From Clostridium sp. 1001271st1 H5 (lineage in GTDB: Bacteria > Bacillota > Clostridia > Lachnospirales > Lachnospiraceae): a stretch of 64,000 nt of DNA. The translations under genes were made by a program, and so were the position numbers. The notes under the pieces were generated by a model that saw only the letters and a list, made by a program, of their open reading frames with translations, made no database searches and was not told the origin of the DNA. The stretch spans positions 186,001-250,000 of the forward strand of contig NZ_SPHO01000010.1 in assembly GCF_005845215.1 (NCBI RefSeq), written 5' to 3'. This document shows, piece by piece, positions 43,140 through 51,126 of the stretch. Positions within the stretch are counted from its first letter, which is position 1. Each line of letters starts with the position of its first letter.

Positions 43140-44330
43140 ATGAATATAAAACAACGGACAGAAGAATTATACCCGGAGCTGGTGCAGATTCGCAGGGAAC
43201 TGCACCAGCATCCCGAACCGGGCCTTGAGGAGCACTGGACCAGCGCCTATATCTGCGGCCTTCTGGATAAGTGGGGCATTTCCTATGAATTTCCTGTGGC
43301 CGGTACGGGAATCGTGGCCGTGATTCAGGGGCAAAAACCAGGTGCGGGAAATACGGTTGCCCTTCGCGCCGACATGGACGCCCTGCCTCTGACAGAGGAT
43401 TCCTCCCGCCCCTACTGCTCCCTGAATCCCGGCCGCATGCATGCCTGCGGCCACGACGCCCATGTGGCCATTGCCCTGGGTACGGCCCGCATATTGATGG
43501 AATCCAGGGACCAATGGCCCGGCTGGGTGAAGTTCCTTTTCCAGCCAGCGGAGGAAACCACGGGAGGCGCCCTTCCCATGGTGGAGGCGGGCTGCATGGA
43601 GCACCCCCGCGTGGATTACGTCACCGGGCTCCATGTGATGCCCACCCATGAGACAGGCGAGATTGAAATCCGCTACGGCGACTTAAACGCTTCCTCGGAC
43701 GAGATTCACATAAAGGTCCATGGAAAAAGCTGCCACGGCGCCTATCCCGATACGGGTGTGGATGCCATTGTCATGGCCGGAGCCGTCATAAACAGCCTCC
43801 AGACCCTGATAAGCCGCAGCATATCCCCTCTGGACAACGCCGTCCTCACCCTGGGGACCATACACGGCGGTACTGCCGGCAACATCGTGGCAGGCGAGGT
43901 GGAGATGACAGGCACCCTGCGCACCACCGACCCGTCCGTAAGACAGAAAATCATTGATGCCATGACCCGGCAGGTAAGCTGTACCTGCCAGGCCATGGGG
44001 GGCAGCGGGGAGGTTGTCATTGTCCCCGGATATGCGGCCCTTATAAACTCAGACGAAATCGTGGATGTGCTGGCGGAGACAGCCGCAGAGCTTCTGGGCA
44101 GCCAGCACATCCACCAAAAAAAATTCCCCAGTCTGGGGGTGGAAGACTTCTCATTTTTCCTGGAAAAGGCAAAGGGAGTTTTCTATCATCTGGGATGCGC
44201 CAGCCGGGAAAAGGGGATTACAGCCCCCCTTCACAGCCAGGATTTTGATATTGACGAAACCTGTCTTAAGCTTGGCGTGGAACTGCAGGCCAGCCTGGCT
44301 TTAAAACTTTTAAAACGGAATATTGTTTAG
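43140..44330 (+). CDS. M20 family metallo-amidohydrolase (aminoacylase/AbgB-like)
   Basis: The 396-residue product fits the M20D amidohydrolase group, which includes hippurate hydrolase, N-acetyl-L,L-diaminopimelate deacetylase and AbgA/B. RRELHQHPEPGLEEHWT is the standard start; MHACGHDAHVAIALG gives two ligands, PAEETTGGALPMVEAG the Glu pair, and GVEDFSFFLEKAKG the C-terminal ligand. It would remove an N-acyl group or cleave a dipeptide in the cytoplasm. The ATG at 43140 follows AAAGGA and lies 4 bases after the alr stop, so the two are coupled. Confidence 0.93.
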   Translation: MNIKQRTEELYPELVQIRRELHQHPEPGLEEHWTSAYICGLLDKWGISYEFPVAGTGIVAVIQGQKPGAGNTVALRADMDALPLTEDSSRPYCSLNPGRMHACGHDAHVAIALGTARILMESRDQWPGWVKFLFQPAEETTGGALPMVEAGCMEHPRVDYVTGLHVMPTHETGEIEIRYGDLNASSDEIHIKVHGKSCHGAYPDTGVDAIVMAGAVINSLQTLISRSISPLDNAVLTLGTIHGGTAGNIVAGEVEMTGTLRTTDPSVRQKIIDAMTRQVSCTCQAMGGSGEVVIVPGYAALINSDEIVDVLAETAAELLGSQHIHQKKFPSLGVEDFSFFLEKAKGVFYHLGCASREKGITAPLHSQDFDIDETCLKLGVELQASLALKLLKRNIV

Positions 44331-44360
44331 AAAAACCACGATACAGGAGGAAAGACATTT

Positions 44361-45155
44361 ATGAAGGTTTATATCAGTGTGGACTTTGAGGGGGTGGCCG
44401 GCTCCACTTCCTGGAACTCAACCAATTTAGGTGATTTGGAACACGGCCCCTTAGCCAGGGAAATGACACTGGAGGCAGCCGCGGCATGCAGAGGCGCCCT
44501 GGCAGCCGGCGCAACGGAAATCTATATTAAAGATGCCCATGACTCCGGCAGGAACATGGATATCTCCCTTCTTCCCAAGGAGGCCAAAATCATCCTGGGC
44601 TGGAAATACTCCCCGGATTCCATGGTCTGCGGCCTGGACGAAAGCTTTGACGCCCTCATGTTTGTGGGATACCACTCTCCGGCCGGCACCAGCGGAAGCC
44701 CGCTGGCCCATACCATGAACCGCAAGACCAATTACATTAAATTCAACGGAAGGCTTGCTTCTGAGTTCCTCATGCACGCCTATGTGGGAGCTTCCCTGGG
44801 CGTTCCCTCTGTATTCATCAGCGGCGACAGGAACCTTTGCAGCCATGTCCACGAATACGACCCATGCATCACGGCTGTGGCGGTAAAGGAAGGCATGGGC
44901 GCAGCCACCGTCAACCTGTCGCCTGAGATGGCCCGGGAACTGATTGAGGAGGGCGCAAAGAATGCCCTTCTGTCAAAGGATGCCTGCCATATGGAGGTGC
45001 CGGAAACCATTACCATGGAAATCAACTTCAAGGACCATTTCCAGGCACTGAGGGCTTCCTATTATCCCGGAATGGTTATGAACGATGATTTTACGGTTTC
45101 CTATACGGCCCACTCCATCAATGAATTGATGACAGCCAGGATGTTTGTGCTGTAA
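44361..45155 (+). CDS. M55 family D-aminopeptidase (DppA-like), second copy
   Basis: The 264-residue zinc peptidase is a paralog of the one at 4691-5491. Asp8 and Glu10 (SVDFEG), His60 (KDAHD), His104 (VGYHSPAG), His116 and Glu134 match the DppA active site. KDAHD in place of the more usual KDGHG, and other differences, suggest a different peptide preference. It cleaves peptides with N-terminal D-residues in the cytoplasm. It closes the alr operon and is followed by a strong terminator. Confidence 0.92.
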   Translation: MKVYISVDFEGVAGSTSWNSTNLGDLEHGPLAREMTLEAAAACRGALAAGATEIYIKDAHDSGRNMDISLLPKEAKIILGWKYSPDSMVCGLDESFDALMFVGYHSPAGTSGSPLAHTMNRKTNYIKFNGRLASEFLMHAYVGASLGVPSVFISGDRNLCSHVHEYDPCITAVAVKEGMGAATVNLSPEMARELIEEGAKNALLSKDACHMEVPETITMEINFKDHFQALRASYYPGMVMNDDFTVSYTAHSINELMTARMFVL

Positions 45156-45183
45156 CCAGGTACGGCTGACGGCCGGAACGTGA

Positions 45184-45228
45184 TAACGGGCTGTCCTCTA
45201 TGGCTGACAGAGGATAGCCCGTTTTTTT
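45184..45228 (+). terminator. Strong intrinsic terminator of the alr operon
   Basis: AACGGGCT and AGCCCGTT plus TCCTCT/AGAGGA form a stem of about 14 bp with one mismatch and a 9-base loop, followed by seven T. Confidence 0.92.
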
Positions 45229-45266
45229 GTTATGATAATTTCAGAATGATGATTTCATATCTCCCG

Positions 45267-46307
45267 CTAAGCCGGCTTCCGGTTCTTTGCAAACATAACA
45301 GCATACTCAAGGGAATTCTTAAGGCTCAGCTCGCTGGCTGTTCCGGTCCCTGCCTGGTCAAAGGCTGTTCCGTGGTCCACAGACACGCGGATAATGGGAA
45401 GTCCCAGGGTGATATTGACACCGGCCACCGCATCCCAGGCCTGTTTGGCCTGGTCATAGACAAAGCCCACCACCTTAAGGGGGATATGGCCCTGGTCATG
45501 GTACATGGCCACCACAATGTCATACCAGCCGCCTCTGGCCTTGGAGAAAACAGTATCAGGAGGCACAGGGCCATCCGCCTGGATACCCTCCGCCCTGGCA
45601 GCCTCAATGGCAGGAATGATTTCCTGGATTTCCTCCTGGCCGAACAGACCGTGCTCACCGCTGTGGGGATTCAGCCCTGCAACTGCAATCCTGGGGTTCT
45701 CAATGCCCATTTCCCTGCATGCCCTGTCACCAATCCGTATTACATCCAGCACACGCTGCTTCTTAACCCGGTCGCAGGCCTCCCGCAGGGACACATGGGT
45801 GGACACATGGACCACCCTCATGTTCTCATGGGCCAGCATCATGGTGTAATTCCTGGTTCCGGTCAAATCTGCATAAATTTCCGTGTGGCCGGAATAGTGG
45901 TGCCCTGCCAGGTTTACCGCCTCCTTATTGAAGGCGTTGGTGACAGTTGCATCCACCTGTCCGTCCATGGCAAGTTCAATTACCTTCTCCACATACCGGA
46001 ACGCGGCGTCCCCGCACATGGCGGATACCTGTCCCCGCACCAGTTCATCCATGGAAACCAGTTCCATGTCCAGCACGTCTATGGTCCCGTGGGTAAAGAC
46101 AGCGTCCTTCACATCCTTTACGGCGCGGACCGTCAGCTCCTCATGTCCCACAATTTTAAGAGCAGCTTTAAGGACGCAGGCATCTCCCACAACAATGGGC
46201 CTGCACTCATCATATACGGCTTTGTCGGCCAGGGCCTTTACCGTAATCTCAGGACCGATGCTGGCCGGGTCTCCCATGGTAATACCTATTATTTTTCTGT
46301 CATCCAC
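45267..46307 (-). CDS. pdxA2: PdxA2-type 4-phospho-D-threonate/D-erythronate dehydrogenase
   Basis: The 346-residue protein belongs to the PdxA family (GITMGDPASIGPEITVKAL, ATVTNAFNKEAVNLAGHHYSGHTE, VAMYHDQGHIPLKV), with metal-binding His residues in those segments. PdxA itself makes pyridoxal precursors, but a PdxA homolog next to a DUF1537 kinase is the signature of PdxA2, which oxidises and decarboxylates 4-phospho-D-threonate or D-erythronate to dihydroxyacetone phosphate. GTG (46305-46307) is the start with AGAGGTG upstream; it overlaps the KdgT stop. Confidence 0.88.
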   Translation of the reverse strand: MDDRKIIGITMGDPASIGPEITVKALADKAVYDECRPIVVGDACVLKAALKIVGHEELTVRAVKDVKDAVFTHGTIDVLDMELVSMDELVRGQVSAMCGDAAFRYVEKVIELAMDGQVDATVTNAFNKEAVNLAGHHYSGHTEIYADLTGTRNYTMMLAHENMRVVHVSTHVSLREACDRVKKQRVLDVIRIGDRACREMGIENPRIAVAGLNPHSGEHGLFGQEEIQEIIPAIEAARAEGIQADGPVPPDTVFSKARGGWYDIVVAMYHDQGHIPLKVVGFVYDQAKQAWDAVAGVNITLGLPIIRVSVDHGTAFDQAGTGTASELSLKNSLEYAVMFAKNRKPA

Positions 46308-47250
46308 GCTTACGCACCTCTACTTTATGTAAATACGAAACAAAAATCGGACAAAGGATAGCTGTCACGATAATGGCAGCGGTAATCTGCGCAGTGGCGG
46401 CTTCCGCTACCGCTATCAGAGTGGCGTCCACTGCTGCCACCGAAGCAGGCGTTGCCGCCGCGTTGCCGGCTGTGGTTCCAATGGCTCCGCCCACTTCCGG
46501 ATGCTCCATGCGCAGCAGCTTATAAACCAGATAGCCGCCCAGGCCGGTAATCAGGGTGCAGGCAACGCCCAGAAGGATACCGGGGCCTCCTGCCTTTAAC
46601 AGGTTCATGATGTTCAGTCCTGCTCCCAGAGGGAATGCAAAAAAAGGAATCAGCATGGTGGCGCCAGGCTCGCAGAACTTGCGGATGTCTTCGTCCAGAT
46701 TGCCCAGGATGCATCCCACGATAACCGGGACAATACAGCCGACCAGAATGGACATCGGTATCTTGGCAACGCCGGCAGCCCCCAGGGCAACCATGGTAAA
46801 AAACGGGCCGTCATTGATGGAAAGAATGGATACAGCGCCTACATCGGTTGCATCTCCGTACTCTCCGGCCAGGGCCGCATACAGTCCGCCGTTGGAGTTG
46901 GCCAGAGCGCCCACAATAGCCAGGGTGGACAGTCCCAGAAATCCCTTCTCGCCAAACAGGGAGCCGCAAATCAGCCCGATGATAATGCCGATTCCAACCT
47001 TCACTCCGGTGATGACCACGCCCTTGTATATGGTGACGCCGGCCTTCTTAAAATTAATGGTGGTGGCATTACAGAAAATGAACACAGCCAGAATGGGCAT
47101 GGCTCCTGATTTCCATAAATAGGTTGTAAAGGTGCCGTCAAACGCGCTCCACAATACATTTCCGAAAAAGGTGTTGACAATTGCTCCCAAAAGCAGCGGC
47201 ACCACCATCAATCCTCCCGGAATCTTCTTAACTGCCTGTAAAATCTTCAT
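46300..47250 (-). CDS. kdgT: 2-keto-3-deoxygluconate permease family transporter (KdgT)
   Basis: The 316-residue membrane protein fits the KdgT family: KKIPGGLMVVPLLLGAIVNT at the start, FIFCNATTINFKKAG, and GALANSNGGLYAALAGEYGD. Ten or so hydrophobic segments are visible. KdgT-type carriers import sugar acids with H+. In this cluster the cargo is more likely threonate, erythronate or a similar four-carbon acid than KDG, since no KDG kinase or aldolase is present. This last point is inference from context. Confidence 0.9.
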   Translation of the reverse strand: MKILQAVKKIPGGLMVVPLLLGAIVNTFFGNVLWSAFDGTFTTYLWKSGAMPILAVFIFCNATTINFKKAGVTIYKGVVITGVKVGIGIIIGLICGSLFGEKGFLGLSTLAIVGALANSNGGLYAALAGEYGDATDVGAVSILSINDGPFFTMVALGAAGVAKIPMSILVGCIVPVIVGCILGNLDEDIRKFCEPGATMLIPFFAFPLGAGLNIMNLLKAGGPGILLGVACTLITGLGGYLVYKLLRMEHPEVGGAIGTTAGNAAATPASVAAVDATLIAVAEAATAQITAAIIVTAILCPIFVSYLHKVEVRKRG

Positions 47251-47252
47251 AC

Positions 47253-48401
47253 TTAACGTTCCCCCTGTCCGGCTTTTATAAGCCTGATAATATTATCTAC
47301 CGTATAAGCCAGGTTCTCCTGGCTGCGGTGCCTGCTGACGGAAAAATCCTGGGGAAGCCGGTTGATGGGGAACACTGCTGTCACGCCCATATCATAAGCC
47401 TTTCCAATCTCACCGTCATCCGCACCGCCTACTACTGCAATCACGGACCTGCCCTGCTTTTTGGCCCGCTCCGCGATTCCAATCACTACCTTGCCCCGGA
47501 GGCTCTGGGAATCCAGCTTTCCCTCGCCTGTCAGGATATAATCCGCATCACCTATGATTTCATCGAACCGCACCGTATCCAGCACGGTCTGGATGCCCAT
47601 CTGAAGCCTGGAACCAAAGAATGCAATCATGCCCGCTCCCATGGCTCCTGCTGCCCCGGTTCCCGGCACCTGGCTTATGTCTGTCCCGGTTGCCAGGGCT
47701 ATGACCCTGCTCAGATTCCTGATTCCCTGGTCCAGCTGAAGGACCATGGCCTCATCCGCGCCCTTTTGGGGTCCGAAGATATAGGAAGCCCCTGTTGGTC
47801 CGTACATGGGATTATCAATATCGCACATGGTTACGATTTCCACCTGCTCCAGAAGGCTGTTCCTTCCGGACAGGTCGATTCTGTCAATTTGAGCCGTGGT
47901 GCCGCCTGTGGGTATAAACTCCCGGCCGTCCCTGTCATAGAACTTAATCCCGGCAGCGGCCGCAGCGCCGCAGCCTCCGTCATTGGTGGACGACCCGCCC
48001 AGGCCCACTATGATTTTCTTAACGCCCCTGCCTGCCGCGGCAAGAATCAGCTGCCCCACCCCATAGGTGGTGGTGAGCCTTGGGTCCTTCCTGTCCTCCA
48101 CCAGGGGAAGACCGGCGCAGGACGCCATCTCGATAACAGCTGTCTGTCCTTTGTCTATCAGTCCGTAATAGGACTGCATGTCCTCAAAGTAGGGATTCTT
48201 AACCGTGACATACTCCTTATCACCGCCCACAGCCGAGATAAAGGCGTCCACAGAGCCCTCTCCCCCGTCTGCCACCGGTATGGAGACAGTCCGGCTGCCG
48301 GGAAAATGCTTCTTTATTGTTTCTTCCATCACTCCGCATATCTGGCCGGAGCTTAAGGTTCCCTTAAACGAATCAGGTATTAAAATGAACTTCAATGCCA
48401 T
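47253..48401 (-). CDS. Glycerate kinase (GlxK/GarK family)
   Basis: The product, 382 residues, has PDSFKGTLSSGQICG, VADGGEGSVDAF, GLGGSSTNDGGCGAA and LTGEGKLDSQSLRGKV, all landmarks of the bacterial glycerate 2-kinase family. It phosphorylates D-glycerate with ATP for entry into glycolysis. The ATG at 48399-48401 follows AAAGGGGG; upstream ATGs lack a ribosome site. In an acid-sugar cluster it may instead, or also, phosphorylate a related hydroxy acid. It is three bases after KdgT start region, so same operon. Confidence 0.92.
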   Translation of the reverse strand: MALKFILIPDSFKGTLSSGQICGVMEETIKKHFPGSRTVSIPVADGGEGSVDAFISAVGGDKEYVTVKNPYFEDMQSYYGLIDKGQTAVIEMASCAGLPLVEDRKDPRLTTTYGVGQLILAAAGRGVKKIIVGLGGSSTNDGGCGAAAAAGIKFYDRDGREFIPTGGTTAQIDRIDLSGRNSLLEQVEIVTMCDIDNPMYGPTGASYIFGPQKGADEAMVLQLDQGIRNLSRVIALATGTDISQVPGTGAAGAMGAGMIAFFGSRLQMGIQTVLDTVRFDEIIGDADYILTGEGKLDSQSLRGKVVIGIAERAKKQGRSVIAVVGGADDGEIGKAYDMGVTAVFPINRLPQDFSVSRHRSQENLAYTVDNIIRLIKAGQGER

Positions 48402-48451
48402 ATCCCCCTTTATTCTTTTTTGATGACAATCCATTCTTTTGCAGCAACAGA

Positions 48452-49729
48452 TTACTCTCTTACGATAACGGACACGCCGTCCGGAATTACTGTTACCTTG
48501 TAATCCTCCTTATTCACCATTGCCTTTGCCTTTTCAAGGGCCTCCTCCATGCTGTGGGCCGGAATCATGTGAAGCTCCTCCACCAGCTGGTCGTCGCAGG
48601 AAGACACGAATACAATCCTGGCCTTCAACATAACCCTGGCAAAAATCTGTGACTGCCACTGGTCTATGATGGTTTCCTCCGGTTTTCTGTCCATGAAGGT
48701 TTTCATCATGCGGTTCAGGTCCTTTTCGTCCCGGAAGGTTTCATGGAAATACTTGCCGCCGTGGCCGTCAGCCGCCTTGGAAAGCATGATGATAACGCCG
48801 CCTTCCTTTACCGTTACCTCTGCCGCCGTCATGCCCTTTACGGACTGGTAAATGTTCTGGTCCAAAGGATAGCCGCCGTTTGTGGAGATGACAATATCCG
48901 CCGGAACCGCATCCACCTGGCACTTGGAAGCCAGGAATTCCCTGCCCCTGCGGTGGGCCAGGTCACAGTCGCCTGCCACTGCAAAAATCGGGTCATGGGC
49001 GGAATCTATCACCACATTGACGATAAAGTCCAGTCCTGCCACCCTGGCTGCGTACAGCATGTCGTTGTGAATGGGGTTGCCCTCAATGATGCCGGTCCTG
49101 GAGTGCAAATCATCAATAAAAGCCGAGTTATGGTTGTACATAACGGTTTCACGGCTTGCCACGCCCGGAAGCACGCTCTTTCTTCCGCCTGAAAATCCCG
49201 CAAAGAAATGGGGCTCAATGAAGCCCTCTGCAACCAGCAGGTCTGCCTCCACCGCCAGCCTGTTGATATACATGTTTCCGCCTGAGGGCAGCTTGCCCAG
49301 ATAGACCATGTTGTCCGTATCATCGCAGTCATGGACAATAATGGTTTCATGTTCCGTAATCTCAGGGCCGAACTTTGATTCCAGCTCCTCCCTGGTCGTT
49401 TCCCTGTGAAGCCCTGTGGAGATAAGGATGGTAATTTCAGCATCCGGGTTCCCCCTGCGGATTTCCTTCAGGATGAGAGGCATAATGATATGGCTGGGCA
49501 CAGGTCTTGTGTGGTCGGAAGAAATAACCACCACCTTCTTCTTGTCAATGGCCATATCGCACAGCCTGGGAGTGCCGATGGGATGCTCCAGAGCTTCCTG
49601 CACCAGCTCGCTCCCCCCCAAGGGCGCCTTGTAATCGTGGAGCTCTGATACAAGCACACCGGCCAGGTGCGCGTCCTCAATCTCCGCTTTCATTGTTTCC
49701 TTTCCGTAAGGCAGTAAAAATTCTTTCAT
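48452..49729 (-). CDS. LarA-like nickel-dependent racemase/epimerase (DUF2088)
   Basis: The 425-residue protein belongs to the lactate racemase LarA family, which uses a nickel-pincer nucleotide to invert alpha-hydroxy acids. VISSDHTRPVPSHIIMP, STGLHRETTREEL, EPHFFAGFSGGRKSVLPGVA and DSAHDPIFAVAGD are family segments with the His residues expected for catalysis and metal contact. Family members include epimerases of C4 and sugar acids. The cluster suggests a four-carbon hydroxy acid. No larB, larC or larE genes for the cofactor are in view, so they must be elsewhere. AGGAGGAATAT precedes the ATG. Confidence 0.88.
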   Translation of the reverse strand: MKEFLLPYGKETMKAEIEDAHLAGVLVSELHDYKAPLGGSELVQEALEHPIGTPRLCDMAIDKKKVVVISSDHTRPVPSHIIMPLILKEIRRGNPDAEITILISTGLHRETTREELESKFGPEITEHETIIVHDCDDTDNMVYLGKLPSGGNMYINRLAVEADLLVAEGFIEPHFFAGFSGGRKSVLPGVASRETVMYNHNSAFIDDLHSRTGIIEGNPIHNDMLYAARVAGLDFIVNVVIDSAHDPIFAVAGDCDLAHRRGREFLASKCQVDAVPADIVISTNGGYPLDQNIYQSVKGMTAAEVTVKEGGVIIMLSKAADGHGGKYFHETFRDEKDLNRMMKTFMDRKPEETIIDQWQSQIFARVMLKARIVFVSSCDDQLVEELHMIPAHSMEEALEKAKAMVNKEDYKVTVIPDGVSVIVRE

Positions 49730-49732
49730 ATG

Positions 49733-50962
49733 TTATATTCCTCCTCTTTCTTTTATTTTTCTCATGGCAAAAGCAGCCGCATCCTCTGTACCGAAGGCTC
49801 CCGCCTTTGTTACCAGTCTGAGCCCCTCATACGCTCCGCCCTTCACCCGCACCAGAGGAACGCCCACCAGGATTTCAGCCAATATCTCCGCGCCGTCTGC
49901 CCCGATGTTCATCAGCATTCCCAGGGCAGTGTCCCCGCCGGTAAGATACACGCCGGATACCTCTGCAGCGTCCAGTACTTCCTTGGCCATTCTGCCCATA
50001 AGGGAACGCACATAATCCCCCACCTCAGTCAAATCCATACCGCTTTTCTCCCCCACTTCCTGGGAAAGCTCAATTAATTCCCTGTCATAAGCCGTATCCG
50101 TAAGAAGGATGGTATCCCTTCCGCTCTTTAAATATTCCACAGCCATGTCCCGGTATTCACCGGCCCTGGCTGTTCCCATCATGATTTGGGCCACAGGCAC
50201 CTTGACCATGGCGTATCCGGCCCTTTCACAGTAATGCATCTGTTCATTGGCCACCGAACTGATGCTGGCCACCACGCCGAAGGACGGAAGGGTGGGATTT
50301 TCCAGCTCCATCAGATTGTCAGCCATGCCCGCGGTCCCCACGTACAGGGTCCGCCGCCCGTCCTGCCTGGCGGCTGCAATGATTCGTTTCAGGTCGTCGT
50401 CCGACTCAGCGTCACATACAAAAACCCGTCCTCCATCAAAGGAAAACGACTGGCTTCTTACATCCGGCAGATATTTTAACTGTACCGGCTCCTCATAAAC
50501 CTGCTCCAGCAGCTTTACCAGATTGTCTTCCATCACCGGATTTTTGGGGTCCTTGGACAACTCTGTCTTACAGATTTCCACGCCCCTTAAGCACTGCACA
50601 CCGTCCATAGTGGTCCTTCCCAGGGCGGGAAGTGCAGGAGCAAACACCACCAGCTCCGGGTGCAATGCATCATCCACTGCTTTTATTTCCTGGGAAATGT
50701 TTCCCCTCATAGTGGAATCCACTTTTTTTATTATGTAGCGGAACTGTCCGAAATCTACCTGTTCTAATGAATGACGCACAATTTCATAGGCGTGGCCAGG
50801 CAAGGCATTCCTGCTCTCCGTATCAATCACAATGGAATTCTGTGAATCCACCGGTTTTCCCGCAAACAGGACTTCCGTCGGATACCCCCTCCTCTTAAGC
50901 TGCACTCCGGTATCATTTGCCCCTGTAAAATCATCCGCAATAATCAGATATCTCTCTTCCAT
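49733..50962 (-). CDS. Four-carbon acid sugar kinase (DUF1537, DtnK/OtnK-like)
   Basis: The product, 409 residues, opens with LIIADDFTGANDTGVQLKRRG, the hallmark of the DUF1537 kinase N-terminal domain. KKVDSTMRGNISQEI, APALPALGRTTMDG and, in the C-terminal ATP-binding domain, YLTGGDTALGML and RVKGGAYEGLRLVTKAGAFG, follow. These kinases phosphorylate D-threonate, D-erythronate or 3-oxo-tetronates at C4. Together with PdxA2 it predicts D-threonate or D-erythronate breakdown. It is the first gene of the minus-strand operon. Confidence 0.92.
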   Translation of the reverse strand: MEERYLIIADDFTGANDTGVQLKRRGYPTEVLFAGKPVDSQNSIVIDTESRNALPGHAYEIVRHSLEQVDFGQFRYIIKKVDSTMRGNISQEIKAVDDALHPELVVFAPALPALGRTTMDGVQCLRGVEICKTELSKDPKNPVMEDNLVKLLEQVYEEPVQLKYLPDVRSQSFSFDGGRVFVCDAESDDDLKRIIAAARQDGRRTLYVGTAGMADNLMELENPTLPSFGVVASISSVANEQMHYCERAGYAMVKVPVAQIMMGTARAGEYRDMAVEYLKSGRDTILLTDTAYDRELIELSQEVGEKSGMDLTEVGDYVRSLMGRMAKEVLDAAEVSGVYLTGGDTALGMLMNIGADGAEILAEILVGVPLVRVKGGAYEGLRLVTKAGAFGTEDAAAFAMRKIKERGGI

Positions 50963-50994
50963 TGGCCCCCAACTTTCCTTTACTGTTCATTTTT

Positions 50995-51010
50995 GAAACA
51001 TATCAGTTTC
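50995..51010. promoter_or_regulatory. Operator-like inverted repeat GAAAC-N6-GTTTC
   Basis: GAAACATATCAGTTTC lies between the kinase gene and the divergent PrpR-like regulator gene. It is a candidate binding site for that regulator. No sigma-54 type GG-N10-GC element was found near it. Confidence 0.35.
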
Positions 51011-51048
51011 TTTTATCAGCTCCGTAGTTTATTGTAATACAGGGGGCC

Positions 51049-51077
51049 TTTTCAATTCAAGGAAAATGTTGTATAAT
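51049..51077 (+). promoter_or_regulatory. Promoter of the PrpR-like regulator gene
   Basis: TTTTCA (51049-51054), 17 bases and TATAAT (51072-51077) form a sigma-70-type promoter 50 bases before the ATG. Confidence 0.6.
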
Positions 51078-51126
51078 ATGTTTAAATTTGTAACATTCGG
51101 AGAATTTATATTCAGGAGGAGGCAGA

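Noticed and set aside
45267..46307. Assignment as PdxA of vitamin B6 synthesis
   Set aside because: The adjacent DUF1537 kinase and lack of any other B6 gene favour the PdxA2 acid-sugar role.
50963..51126. Sigma-54 promoter for the acid-sugar operon
   Set aside because: No TGGCAC-N5-TTGC-like element was found on either strand, despite the NtrC-family ancestry of the regulator.
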